Below are positions 1 through 11,492 of a stretch of 64,000 nt of DNA, one piece after another. How positions within the stretch are numbered: the first letter of the stretch is position 1; each line of letters opens with the position of its first letter. The translations under genes and the position numbers were made by a program. The notes beneath the pieces are model-generated. The model searched no databases and was not told the DNA's origin. It saw only the letters and a list, made by a program, of their open reading frames with translations. The DNA lies in the NCBI GenBank assembly GCA_003415625.1, contig PYIU01000001.1, forward strand, positions 6,140,210 through 6,204,209, given 5' to 3'. This stretch comes from Aquanectria penicillioides (taxonomy: Eukaryota > Ascomycota > Sordariomycetes > Hypocreales > Nectriaceae).

Positions 1-1926
1 GCCGATGGCCCAGATGGAATTAATCTCATTATCACGACTGGAGGGACGGGTTTTGCAACTTCTGATGGCACCCCAGAGGTATGGGAATCTACATATCTTT
101 CAATGCAACCAATCCAGACTAATCTTTGGGCCAGGCTGTCTCTCCGTTGCTTCACAAGCAAGCATCCGGGCTGGTCCATGGCATGCTTGCAGCATCTCTT
201 GAAGTGACCCCGTGTGAGTAGTGCCAAACCGCCATTGATTGCCATATCAAGTCCCTTACTTATACAAATAGTTGCCATGATGTCTCGTCCGGTTGCTGGA
301 GTTCGTAACAAATCTATCATTGTCACACTCCCAGGCTCACCCAAGGGCGCCAAGGAGAATCTCCAAGCTATCATCAAAACCATTCCGCATGCTTGCTTAC
401 AGGCTTCCGGGGTGAACTCACGGGCTCTCCATGCTGGGGGTGTAAAGAAGCTCGAATCAGATGCTGGGATCGGCGCTGGAAAGCCACAATCGGCAGGCCA
501 GGGACATCACCACCATCACCACGGTCATGGTCATGGCCACGGTCACGGACACGGCAATCTGGTCAGGCATACTAACCCGGATGCTCTATCCAATGACCCT
601 TCGCTCGGGCCCTCCCGTCGTCATAGAGAATCTCCATACGCTATGCACTCCGTGGTTAATGCTTTGGCTCTGATTAGCCAACACACGCCAGAGCCGGACG
701 TCATTACCCAGAAAGTCGACACAGGAATCATCGATTCAGTCCTCGCAGAAGACGTCTTGGCAATGGAGAACGTCCCGGCCTTTCGAGCTAGCATTGTTGA
801 TGGTTACGCCGTTGTGGTTCCCAAGGACGGGCAACTGAAAGGAATTTTCCCTGTGACGGCGGTATCTCACGCCGCCCCTGGAGAAATCGGGACCTTGAAG
901 GAGGGCGAAATTGCAAGAATTACCACCGGCGCCCCTCTTCCTCCTGGAGCAACAAGTGTCATCATGGTGGAAGATACAATTTTGAAGACCATGACCGAAG
1001 ACGGCAAGGAGGAGAAGGAGGTAGAAATACAAGTTGAAGGGGTCAAGGAAGGGGAGAATGTCCGCGAAATCGGTAGCGACATCAAAGAAGGCACCACAAT
1101 CTTGAACAAAGGCGAACTCATCTCGGGAGTCGGCGGTGAAATTGGACTCCTCGCCGCTGTCGGCGTTGCTGAGGTAAAGGTCTACCGTCGCCCCATCATC
1201 GGCATCCTATCTACTGGCGACGAGATCATCGAGCACGATCGCCCTGGGTCCTTGAGGATGGGCGAAGTCAGAGACACAAACCGCATCACGCTCATGTCGG
1301 CGGCCAAGGAATGGGGTTTCGATGTGGTCGACCTTGGTATTGCCAAGGACAAGCCTGGTACTCTGGAAGAGACACTCCGAGATGGTCTCCGTCGAGCAGA
1401 TATTCTTATCACTACCGGTGGCGTCTCCATGGGCGAGCTTGATCTTTTGAAGCCTACCATTGAACGATCTCTTGGAGGAACGATTCACTTCGGTCGAGTT
1501 GCCATGAAGCCTGGCAAGCCAACTACGTTTGCCACTGTCCCTTTCAAGGACAATGCCGGCCAACGCCTAGACAAGGTCATCTTTTCACTACCAGGCAATC
1601 CGGCCTCGGCTCTGGTCACCTTCCACCTGTTCGTTCTGCCATCACTCCACAAGTTGTCTGGAGTATCGCCCGCTGGTCTTCCCAAGGTGCCGGCCACTCT
1701 TTCCCATGACTTCCCGCTCGATCCTCGACCCGAGTATCATCGTGTAGTCGTAACGGCTGGCAAAGACGGCCTTCTTTCAGCAACAAGCACTGGCGGGCAA
1801 CGCAGCTCCAAGGTGGGCAGTTTGAGATCGGCAAATGGGTTGGCATGTCTGCCTAGTGGAAGTGGGAAGCTGGAGAAGGGATCTAAAGTCGACGTGATGC
1901 TACTTAGTGCCATTCGCCCTGCTTAA
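1..1926 (+). CDS. cnxE: Molybdenum cofactor biosynthesis protein, MogA-MoeA fusion (gephyrin type), 5' partial
   Basis: Last steps of Moco synthesis in the cytosol: the MogA-like domain adenylylates molybdopterin and the MoeA-like domain inserts molybdate. Predicted exons are 1..78, 135..213 and 272..1926 (603 codons plus stop in the window); the true start lies left of base 1. The first exons read TTGGTG, then SGLVHGMLAASLEVTPFAM, then SRPVAGVRN and TLPGSPKGAKEN, the conserved core of the MogA domain. The MoeA domain fills about bases 640-1920, with IVDGYAV, TGAPLPPGA, LSTGDE, TTGGVSMGE, MKPGKP and LPGNPAS. Between them lies a His-Gly stretch (505..555), HHHHHHGHGHGHGHGHG. The order MogA then MoeA is that of fungal CnxE/NIT-9 and animal gephyrin. 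It is convergent with the V-ATPase gene. Family assignment is secure; only the exon edges are inferred. Confidence 0.95.
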
Positions 1927-2258
1927 CAAGTACCTGGTCTCTGCTCGGATTCGCGAGTGTGACACTTCAATATCAAACATTGTTTCAAATACCATAACTT
2001 GTGATTTATGAAGACATACGTAACGAATCTTCCTAAGTCGAATCACAATCCAAACGTAATTTAGTCGCATTTCACCTTCCTGTGATGTACACTGCCGCCT
2101 TCCAAGGGATACTGGTACAGACACCATAAACACATCCTCCCGAGCCATTCTTCCAAACGCCAGACCAAATATTATTGGCGCAATGCATGCGTAGGCTCCA
2201 TCATGATTGGAGCAAGGAAATCGGTGCCACGGGCTAGGGCTCCGTGAGTTATAGACGC
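1927..2258. other. Intergenic, 3' ends of convergent genes
   Basis: About 330 bases between the cnxE stop and the V-ATPase c'' stop, presumably both 3' untranslated regions. No coding signal or repeat seen. Confidence 0.6.
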
Positions 2259-3087
2259 TTAAGCGGTCTTGCCAAATTCGAAGGCCTTGCCGGAGACAAG
2301 GAGGCCGATGATGAGACCGAAAAGTCCCAGGACGGAGCTGAAAATCTCGATGACGAGAATCTTGACGAACCTGGTAGGCATTAGAACAGGGGGGATCTTG
2401 TCAGGGGCAGCTAATGAGAGGAACACACAGAGATGGGTCCGCAGCATCGGCCAAAGCAGCACCACTGCCGTTGATACCAACAGCAACACCGCAAACCAAG
2501 TTGCACAGACCGACAGTCAGGCCAGACCAGAACAGAGCGAATCCAGTGTAGTAGGAGTCGGCGGAGTAGATCTCGGGGCCGTCGACCATGTTGACCTTGG
2601 ACGAGAAAACGATGGCCATGATGACGCCGTAGATGGCGACGACTTCGCAGAAGATGATGGAGATCAGGTTCTTGGTTCGGATACGCGGGGCCTTGACGCC
2701 AGCGCCGAGGATAGAAGATCCGGTAATGAAGATTCCCCTGCATGGTGGGTTAGATATGATGATGGTTCTCGGGGTAGTCGTGGATGGGGATGGAGATGGA
2801 TGTTATCGTCATCGGGGATGTCTTGGAAGGGGAGGAACACACCATGCTGCGCCGACGACAGAGAGGCCGATACAGAGGGCGATGCCGAGATCAGCCCAGG
2901 CATATGGAGACACGGACTCGAGAAAGGCGCCGACGTTGAAGGATTCGCCGTTGCCGGTGAAGAGCATATCTATTGACGCAAAGTCGTCAGTCTTGTATCG
3001 CGATCAAGGGAGAGAAAGTGCGCGCGTACACGCTCCCACCACAGTGAGGAACGACCCAATGCCGCCCAATCCGTACGTGAGACTCAT
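2259..3087 (-). CDS. vma16: V-type ATPase proteolipid subunit c''
   Basis: Subunit of the membrane rotor (Vo) of the vacuolar proton pump. Exons on the minus strand: 3030..3087, 2843..2969, 2429..2737, 2259..2370; together 201 aa. The start at 3087 is preceded in frame by a TAG six codons upstream. The protein is almost wholly hydrophobic, with several membrane segments: start [20 protein letters not shown], then [40 protein letters not shown], then [12 protein letters not shown] with the rotor glutamate in the position expected for c'', [18 protein letters not shown], and [18 protein letters not shown] near the C-terminus. The [15 protein letters not shown] block is diagnostic of c'' rather than c or c'. 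It faces TFIIA gamma across a 450-base shared upstream region. Exon joins keep frame throughout. Confidence 0.95.
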
Positions 3088-3538
3088 GGCGACGGCTCTG
3101 AACTATTTTATCGACAATCCGGGGTTGGGGACGCGGGCGTTTGTGGAGGTTTGTCGAGTCGAGGGGTCGTGGATCCTGAAAGAGAGCTGTCCGAGAGCTC
3201 CTGTCTAAGCTGGCCCGGCGATGCGGCTTACGGTAGTCTGTAGCATGGGCAGGCAGCTGGAAATTGTACCGACGTCACATGATGCGAGGCAAGTGGTGCC
3301 TGGGGCTAATGCCGTGAGGCTGGTGCTCTGGGGCTGGTGCGAAAGAAGAAGGTGAATGGTGCCCTTAGTCATCTAGCCTGCGCCTCACCCGTCGCATATC
3401 CCCCTCTCCAGGCAGACCGTCTTAGTAACCTCGCCCTTACAACATCCGAGAAACGGCCCTTTGACTCGCGAGACCAATTTGTACCCCAACCAGGCCCACG
3501 AGGAAAATCCCAAAACCCGGACGCACCTTGCTGACAAG
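3088..3538. promoter_or_regulatory. Divergent upstream region between vma16 and toa2
   Basis: A 451-base gap separating two divergent housekeeping genes, so it should hold both core promoters and 5' leaders. No recognisable binding site stands out, and the role is inferred from gene orientation alone. Confidence 0.5.
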
Positions 3539-4024
3539 ATGGCCTCTGGCGCGCAATCTTTCTACGAGCTGTACCGCCGTAGCAGGTACTGCGCCGCTTG
3601 CTCACGCTGCTTGCTATACACTATGTACTAACCTGGTGGCTTTCGCAGCATCGGCCTTGCGCTGACAGATACCCTCGATGACCTCATCAGCGATGAGCGC
3701 ATCAACCCGCAGCTGGCGATGAAGATCCTGGGCAACTTTGACCAGGCCATCACCGAGGCGCTGCAGAAGAATGTCAAGGCGCGACTGCAATTCAAGGTGG
3801 GTTGAGACTTGGAACAGACATTGGGGTATGCGCAGGCTTGGAAACCAGTTGAAACTGACGTCGCCTCGACATAACAGGGAAGCCTCGACACCTACCGATT
3901 CTGCGACGAAGTATGGACCTTCCTCATCAAGAACGTTACTTTCAAGATGGACAACGGCAGCCAGTCTGTGACGGCAGACAAGGTCAAGATCGTTAGCTGC
4001 AACGCTAAGAAGCCGGAGCAATAA
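3539..4024 (+). CDS. toa2: Transcription initiation factor IIA gamma subunit
   Basis: Small subunit of TFIIA, which binds TBP on the TATA element and stabilises the RNA polymerase II pre-initiation complex in the nucleus. Exons 3539..3585, 3649..3796 and 3878..4024 give 113 aa, the usual length of the family. Visible family blocks are [20 protein letters not shown] at the N-terminus, [20 protein letters not shown] across the second splice, and [16 protein letters not shown] with [10 protein letters not shown] at the C-terminal beta barrel. The start ATG lies just before the conserved YELYR motif. Both introns are short and have GT-AG ends. Confidence 0.96.
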
Positions 4025-4666
4025 GACGGGCCGGAGCAAGAATAGAGGTGAAAGATTGCAATTCAGCGAGCCTCGGGTTGATTACTTTGGCTTCGGATCA
4101 CGACGCCTACAGATTGGGCAGAAGGCGACAAAATCAGAAACTTTGCATTGGGTGGCGTCTGGGTCATGACTTTCGATACACACAAAACAGGATAGCTAGG
4201 GATGATGGGCACGTTTGACAGGGCAGACAGCCTAGTTTGAGGGACTCATTTCCTGACGGGTCTTGACAGGGGAAACTTGGGCTTTATTTTATATAGGACG
4301 TCCTCGGGCATAACAAAGACCAAAGAAACTAGAATGAACCATTTGATTTTTGCGTAAACACGTCGTTGCCTCCGTAATCCACGCGCAGCACCTGAATATG
4401 ATTTCATGCACGATTGACAATTAGATTCTCGATTCCCCAGATTATTCCACTCATGTAGTGCGGCTAGCGCCTGGAGGCGCGGCGGCGTGCGGGTTGACAC
4501 TACGGGGATTTCGCAGTGCCCTGTCTCGGCCGGTTCAGGGGCATCGGCCCGGCACCCACCAGCATTCAATCACTAGAGCTTATTGACAGCACCACCATTT
4601 GTGCAGCCACTGGCATAAAGACAACCACACCGAAGATAATACCCACTCTAACGACCTCGGCCCTCC
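4025..4666. other. Intergenic region toa2 to TMEM42-like gene
   Basis: About 640 bases holding the toa2 3' region and the upstream region of the next gene on the same strand. I see no conserved reading frame or repeat. Confidence 0.5.
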
Positions 4667-5550
4667 ATGATCCGCAAACGCCAAGCCGCCGCCCAAGGCC
4701 CTTCATCCACCTCGTCTCCCTCTCCAGCTGCGGCGTCGACGGACAAGAAGATGACTTCCTCCGACGCAGCCGCGTCCTGGAGCGGCCGCACCCAATGGAT
4801 CTTCTTTGCCGTGGCCAGCGGTGCTTGCGCTGCCTTCAACGGCGTCTTTGCCAAACTGTACGTGAGCCTTGCTGTGAGGTGTCAAGTGACGGCGAACGAG
4901 GAATCAATGTCATGATGAGATGTGAATCACGCATGAGGCAAGGCTGATGACGCATTTGATATAGAACCACAACACAGCTCACCACCACCCTGTCCAACGC
5001 AATTGCCGACTTCTTCGGGCTATCTTCCATGAAACACATCGTCGAGATCACCGTCCGCGTAGTAAGTTTGATCTAGCTCCCCTACCTGTAGCACTCGCTC
5101 AGCTCACAAACCCCAGCTCTTCTTCGTTCTTAATCTGACCTTCAACGGCGTGGTAAGTTTCCAACACACCCCCCCCCCCTCCCTAACTAGATCTATTGGC
5201 ACTTACTCATCCGCGTCTAGATGTGGACGCTGTTCACCACAGCTCTTGCGCGAGGAACATCCACCACGCAGGTCTCCATCATGAACACGTCAACCAATTT
5301 TGTAGTCACGGCGCTGCTTGGCTTCGTCATCTTTTCCGAGGCCCTACCGCCGCTTTGGTGGGCCGGAGCTACGCTCTTGGTCGCGGGAAATGTGATTGTT
5401 GGGAGCAAGGACGAAACCAAGGAAAGCCAGACAGCAGAGGGTGAGAATGCTCCGGTTTCAACTGAGGGTGAGCAGGAGGGCGAGCATGACGAGCAGCCGG
5501 GTGAAGAAGAGCTGAGAAGAAGGGATGATGAGACCACCCCTCTCCTGTAA
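4667..5550 (+). CDS. Small multi-pass membrane protein of the DMT/EamA type, TMEM42-like
   Basis: Exons 4667..4857, 4965..5061, 5117..5152 and 5221..5550 encode 217 aa; all joins keep frame. After a Ser/Ala-rich N-terminus of about 45 residues come hydrophobic segments: WIFFAVASGACAAFNGVFAK, then VRVLFFVLNLTFNGVMWTLF, then VTALLGFVIFSEALPP and WWAGATLLVAGNVIVG. The TSTNFVVTALLGF...FSE pattern followed by a last helix is the C-terminal signature of drug/metabolite-transporter-like (EamA) proteins, and the small size with a single repeat resembles TMEM42. The tail is acidic and ends in DDETTPLL; the acidic-x-x-x-LL form (ETTPLL) looks like a dileucine sorting signal. Substrate unknown. One exon is only 36 nt. 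Family call is moderate; function should not be inferred from it. Confidence 0.8.
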
Positions 5551-5749
5551 GAATTCAGGGATAGATCTAAAAAAAGAAATAGTAATTGTGGCATGTGTGT
5601 GCATCGTCGTGTGAGTGTATTTCATGTAAGTTAGATTCAAAATGCTATAGATCTAACATCCTTCGAACGCCAGCGCAGAATCCGCGCAATCCTCTATCAA
5701 CCGGACTATATGAACCGAATACAATCAACCAAAACCCAAAACCGTTGCA

Positions 5750-8498
5750 TCATCGCCGGCGACTCGCCAATTCGAGGCCTTCGTCACCGACATCTTCGTC
5801 TCCGTCCATGATTTGCGCGCCTCGTCCAGGCGAACGATCGCGATATTCATCGACAGAATTGCTGAGTCGAATCCTGCCGCCAGAGACGATTGACAGTTTG
5901 CTTGAGACCCAGTTACCGGTTCGGCGGAACAAGTTCCACACTTGTTCCTGGCCTTGCATGATGCGGTGATCGTCCTTGGGGTTCTCGGCTGCTTCGACCT
6001 TGAATTGGTATTTCAGGCAGTCCTTGACTGTAACCAATCCAGTAAGCTTGCCGTGGTACTCAATCAGGATGATTCGAGGCCCAATCTTCTGGAACAGCTC
6101 CATGACGGTTTCAAGTGCAAGTCGGGGATGCGCCGTAACGGGTGTTGAGTCCACGTATCGACTGAAGTCGAGGGATGAGGAACCGGACGACTCCCCGAGA
6201 GAGATGGGGGTCGGGGTTACAGGGGTAATCGGAGGATGGTTCGTGGATGGCGCCGCGAAGACACATTTCGCAGCGCTGCTGATAGGATGTCCTCGACTCA
6301 TACGGTCGATAGCGTATCGGAGCTCTGTGCGGCCAATGTAACCGACCAGAATCTTGGTGTTGTTGTCTTCAACCACGGGGAAGCCCTGGTACCTGTCATC
6401 TGCAAGTAACTCTTCGACTTCGCCGAGGGTTAGTCCATGTACTGGGATAGTAACCACCGAGGTTCTCATAACCTGGGAAACTGGCACACCGAAGTTATGT
6501 TCCTCCTTGTTGTCCAGGAATGGAAATCCGCTGAACCAAATCATGCGATCTGCAATACCTCCTTTTCCTCCAACCAATTCGCTGACAGCCTTCGTAACAC
6601 CAACAACAATCATAGTTGGAAGAATGTAGTTCAGGGCACCAGTCAGCTCAAACATGATAACCACCACGGATACAGTGATATGCATGATACCACTGAGCGC
6701 TGCAGCTGCTCCCAAAAGCGCATATGTGCCAGGGGTGATGCAGGGCTCATCCGGCTTGCAAGCGGAGAAGAAGACGCTGCTTGGGTTGGCTTCGTGCAAT
6801 GCCTGGACAATGATACCAACAGTTCGTCCAAACGACGCTCCAACAGCCATTGAGGGGACAAAGATACCGGCAGGGACTTTGCATCCGTAAGAAACAATAA
6901 CGAGAAGGGTTCGCAGTCCTGTTGCCAAGGCTAACGAGACGATGTTCCAGTATCGTTTATCTGCTTCACAAAGGCCATGGTAGGATTCCTTCCCAGCGCA
7001 TTCCGAGAAGAGAATCTCCATGCTCTCCGTCATATCAATCTTCAAGAAGGCATTTGGATAGGCAATAACAGCTGTTCCTGCGGCGAGAAGAGTGGCCTCC
7101 AAAATGGCGTACTGACCCAGGTAATTCTTGCGGAACGCCTGAACACGTAGGTTCCATTTGATGACGAAGGCTCCATATAGGCCACCGAAGATGCCAAGAA
7201 AAATGTAAAATAGGACTTCGAAAAAGTGCCAATCGTTTTTGTATTCGACCTGGAACATGACCAGCTGGCCGGTTCGGAAAGGGTTCATGGCGGCGAGGGT
7301 CGCTGTTGCGACCAAGGCGCAGAAATAACTGCGCCAGAGGGTCTTGAGAGGAAAGTGGTTTGACATCTCCTCTAGAGAAAAGAGAACGCCTCCGATGGGG
7401 CTGCCGAAGGCGACGGCAACACCAGCTGCTGCCGAGGCACTTAGAATCTCACGGGTCTTGGAGGCATTCTGCTTGTACTTGTTGAAAAGCCTGGAAATGA
7501 CATTTCCGGTACAGACCGCGTAGTGGACACTGGGCCCCTCCTTACCCACGGAGAGACCCGATGCAATGGCCAGTGGCAAGCAAAGAGACTTGATCAAAAG
7601 AGTCCGGAGGCCAAGAAAGCCCTTCATGACGAAGCCAGCGATGATGCACTTGATCTCAGAAATACCCGAGCCGGCGGCATACGGAGCGAACGCCTTGACC
7701 AGGGTGGCGGCAACGAAGGCGAAGAAAGTCTAGGGGAGGTCAGCAACTCTTCGACATAGGTGGGCTCAGGAAGTCCTACACCAAACACGAAATAAAGAAA
7801 GTAATTCATGGGCTCAAAAGCAGTCCATCTATGCCAGTCAGCACAGCCTGGGACACTGTTAGCCGTTGCCTAAGCCTCTGGTATACCCTTAATTTACCAG
7901 TTTCTTCTCCCCAGCAGCAAAAGTTCTCGTTAAGATAGAATCCTGTGGTGCAGTATCCTATCTTGATGTCGGCCAACCACTCGGTGATGATGTTCAGCAG
8001 CGCGGCGTTGAACCCAATGGCCACGCCAATGAGCGTGATGACAATCCATCCCTGAGCGGCGTCATAGCTCCTCCATAAATGGTATCTCCAACCCGGCTGA
8101 CCACGGTCGTAAAGCCCCTTTGCTTGTTGTCTTCGGGCCTTGCGCCTCGCATGTTCTCGTGCCGCATCTTGAACCCAGTCTACCAGCGAAAGTTAATATT
8201 GAGGATGTCTTGGAGGTCGGGAATCGAAGGCAGATCAGGCATACCAATAGTAGTGAAATCCTAAAAAAAAGTGTCAATTGCAGTCACTCTATGCTTTAGG
8301 GTTGCGACAACTCACTTCGTATCGCTTGATCTCTGCAATCTCCTCCTCGATCAAGGCCTCGCCTGAACCATTGGCGGCGGGTTCCTCGCCCAGCTCGGCA
8401 TTGGAAACGGCGCTGGACAGGCGGGAGGAGATGGAAGAAGGGCGACGCAGCCCTGAATAGGGAGTCAAGCTAATAGAGGACGGCGATCGCAGATTCAT
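5750..8498 (-). CDS. CLC family chloride/proton exchanger, Gef1-like, with two CBS domains
   Basis: Exons 8316..8498, 8245..8260 (16 nt), 7898..8179, 7780..7847 and 5750..7729 give 842 aa in continuous frame. Family motifs: GSGISEIK near residue 203, GKEGPSVH with the gating glutamate near 247, FGSPIGGVLFSLEE near 292-304 with the pair holding the proton glutamate, and GCKVPAGIFVPSMAVGASFG. Presence of both glutamates fits an exchanger rather than a channel. Two CBS domains follow the membrane part, near residues 600-657 and 712-767. Closest remembered relative is yeast Gef1, which works in Golgi/vacuole membranes and supports copper and iron loading of secreted enzymes; Cryptococcus CLC is linked to laccase activity. 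N-terminal 60 residues are Ser/Pro-rich and likely cytosolic. Convergent with the TMEM42-like gene. The donor at 7779 (GTAGGA) is weak but gives the conserved sequence. Confidence 0.93.
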
Positions 8499-9507
8499 GA
8501 CTGAGGGCGAGCCAGCATGGTCGCGATTGCGAGGGGCTCAAGTCGTAGGTGGCAGGGAACCCCAATGGCGATCGCCGGTCGGGAGCCGCGAACTAGAGCG
8601 ATCGAGTCGGAATAGAGCACAGGCAGCTGGAACGAGGACGAGGTGCTCGAGGAGTCCGACGGGTTTGAGCGGAAACAAGGTCAAGATCGGGATCCAGACG
8701 ATGATCGAACAAGGCTGATGCACGAAGGCTGAGGTGTTCTTTGGTCGCGCAGATTCAAGGCAGCCTTGGTTGGTAACTGGCTGCTCTGCCGTAATGCATA
8801 AAGCTGCAGGTGTACAGAGTACAGGGATACGATCCAGCAGTCGCCCCCCTGTATCAGTCACCTACCTAGGTCTTTAGTGCAAGTTGTTACTGTGGCTGAA
8901 GCTGGTTGTCAGCCACATCGACCATCCGCCATCGCGTTTAGTGGTTGCAGAGGAAGAGCCAAGGCCATCGCGTTTGCTTCCACTCGCGTGTCGGCCTCAC
9001 TCTCAGATCTATGCAAATCTTGATCCCAACTCGAATTACGTATTGTCCACTTCTCTTTGCAACAAGCCTCAAAGCACAACATCCCCGCGTGTGTGGTCCC
9101 CTTTTCAATCAGTGCCCTGGTTAATCCAATAATCCTTCGCATCCCCTTCTTCAACCGGTCCATATTTTCCTTTTGGGCCGGAGAAGAGAGGTCTTCCTAT
9201 GATCTGCGCAACTAAGGTGAGCCGATGACACCCGTTGAACCATCAACCTCCAGATCCTAGAGACTTTTTAAAATCTGCCTCTGAGTTCTTTATCTGTGCT
9301 TTCCTTGTCCACAAGCCTGGAATTCGGTCTGCATGCCTTATATAGGATTTAGACACTGCTCATTCAATCACCCCAACACAATCTCCTTTCTCATCTCACT
9401 GATACAAACATGCTGACCCATCTCAAGATCTAGGCTGTCTCTGCTTTGCCGTATAAATCTTATATGTTTCTCTTATCGCCTCCTCCTACTCTCAAACTTC
9501 ATCAACC
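8499..9507. promoter_or_regulatory. Divergent upstream region between the CLC gene and dpb3
   Basis: About 1 kb separating two divergent genes, so it should contain both promoters. It includes an ACCTAGGT palindrome (8864..8871) and a pyrimidine-rich stretch close to the dpb3 start. No gene is supported here. Confidence 0.5.
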
Positions 9508-10239
9508 ATGCCTTACAACACCACCGCAATCCCCCCTAGAAAGGAGCCGACTGGCCAGACTCAGCTTCCCCGTACGCTTACCCCCAAAATCAGCCCCACC
9601 AACTATGGGCATCTAATCTAACCCTTATATAGTCTCAAGAGTAAAAAAGATCATTGCACAGGATCCTGATATTGGCATCTGCTCCAATAATGCTGCCTTT
9701 GTAATAACTCTCGCTGCTGTGAGCTTGCCCCTGAGTTATGCAACTGGCCCATGTGTGCTAACCTTCGACAGGAAATGTTTGTTCAACATCTCGCGGATGA
9801 GGCGCATACCCAGGCAAAGCTCGAACGCAAGCCTCGCCGAAACATTCAATACAAAGACGTTGGTCAGTTCACACACCCCTTTTGTGCCTCGCCTTCACCG
9901 CCCCAGCCTCGTATCTAACCTCAACCCACAGCCAACGCGATTTCTCATCAGGATAACCTCGAGTTTCTCGAGGATGTCGTCCCCAAGACTGTCCCTTACA
10001 AGAAGGTAAAGGCCGTCGCCAGTGCTACCCAAGCCCGCCTCCGCGGTGAGAACGTGACGGCTGACCGGCCACCCACCGCCAATGGTACCGGAAAGTCCAT
10101 TGTCAACGGCGCCTTTCGCGCTTCTGGCCGTGCCTCGACTGGCGAGGACCGCCAGGATGATCCAAACGCACAGCTGGAATTGGAAATGCGACAGGCGGCT
10201 AATGCGAACCGCGATGGCGATGTGACCATGACTGGTTAG
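9508..10239 (+). CDS. dpb3: Histone-fold protein, DNA polymerase epsilon subunit Dpb3/POLE4 type
   Basis: Exons 9508..9571, 9633..9718, 9772..9862 and 9932..10239 encode 182 aa. The histone fold covers about residues 20-95: LSRVKKIIAQDPDIGICSNN, AAFVITLAAEMFVQHLADEA, then RRNIQYKDVANAISHQDNLE and FLEDVVPKTVPYKKVK. The FLEDVVP ending after the third helix is typical of Dpb3/POLE4 and of the shared chromatin-accessibility subunit (CHRAC-type), and distinguishes it from NF-YC. Its partner would be a Dpb4/POLE3-type protein, forming a dimer that binds DNA at replication forks or in a remodeller. The C-terminal half is disordered and polar. The gene is convergent with U2A'. Which complex it serves cannot be told from sequence. 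Confidence 0.85.
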
Positions 10240-10489
10240 GAAAAGATTATGTCTACAGAAGCCAAGGGGACGCGTCGAGGTCGTGCGGCCAAGTCTCTAA
10301 AGAGGAGAAGAAGGCACGGGTAATGCAAGTTGTCAGAGTAAAAAATAATCAACTCCGCGATGGTTAATGCTCGGTCAGGCTGCGAGCTGGTATGAACATG
10401 AATACACCGATATCCCACCCCCAGGCCGATTTTGTTTTTTAATGTCCCCCCGAGACCAGGCAATGAGGCAATCGTGAAACCAGTATCCC

Positions 10490-11492
10490 TTACTCTTCCA
10501 TGGCATCTCCATGGATTCCAGAAGGCAGGCGGCCTTCGTTCAATTCCTTCTCCAAAGCAATAATCTCCTGCAGGCTGGTCGCCTTCTTGATTCGTTCTTG
10601 TAATCTCTTCTTCTCTGCGTCTGTGAGCTTTATTCTGGACAGCTTTGACGGCGCGTCTGAGCCGTTGCCAGAGACATCAAAAGCCGTAGTCTTGATGCCC
10701 ATGATCTATATCATTGTTAGGTTCTGCATGAGCCTCTTGGAAGTGAGATGGGACCTTACCTTAGAAGCCAGCGCTGTGGGCTCTTCTTCAGTACCAAACA
10801 GCTCCCGTCCCTTTTCTCTCTCTGCCTCCTTAACCTTTTGGTGATCAAGGAATCTCACAGACGGGCACCTCCAGAGGACCCAGTAGCGGTAGTGCTGGGG
10901 TCCTGATTAGCGAACATCCCCTCCATGGACATCTCGTGGCTCCTTAGAAAACTCACCTCCTTCTTGGTGACGGGTTATCAGCCAGCACGAGGTGCGTCAG
11001 CCGAGGGAATGATCCGAGCACATCCAAATCGGCAAGCTCTTTCAGGCTGTTGGACGACAGGACCAGGTTCGTCAGGTTAGGAATGGCCTTGGCCAATGTG
11101 GGCTGGATGCTCGCGACGCGGTTACGCGCTAGGAGGAGGGTCGTGATGCGGGGCGAGAGGGGAAAGTTCCCGAGGACCTGGATGTCATTGTCGGTGAAGT
11201 CGATGGCGTCGTGGGGCTGTTGGTGAGCATCAGGTTAGCTGCACGTCGCCTCAGAGCTCCAGGCAGGAGGAGGGTTTAGAGGAGCACTTACGCCAGCAAC
11301 ACCCAAGTTCTCAATCGCGGGGATTCGGTGTCCTGTTCACGCCGCGAAGACGATTGTATCAACTCTGCCCTTTCACGATCAAAAGTGTAGCATCTGCTCT
11401 TTTCACAACGCACCTCGGAGATCAAGCTCTCGTTCCTTGAGAGGGTTGAGATAGGACAGGGAATCCCGGATGAGATCGGCGGTCAGCCGCAT
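10490..11492 (-). CDS. lea1: U2 snRNP protein A' (Lea1), leucine-rich repeat, with apparent 1-nt frameshift
   Basis: Spliceosome component that binds U2 snRNA with U2B''. Minus-strand exons: 11414..11492, 11292..11332, 10957..11216, 10760..10894, 10490..10705. Start MRLTADLIRDSLSYLNPLKE; then the LRR core including IDFTDNDIQVLGNFP, ITTLLLARNRVASI, LTNLVLSSNSLKEL and LTHLVLADNP; then EHYRYWVLWRCPSVRFLDHQ and a C-terminal coiled coil ending GIHGDAMEE. The exon lengths sum to 731, one short of a multiple of three. The frame breaks right after ADNP at a GGG run on the plus strand (10972..10974), where the family has a further residue before TKKE and a fourth G would restore it. With the missing base the protein would be 243 aa, normal for U2A'. 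Likely a sequence error, less likely a real lesion. Confidence 0.9.
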
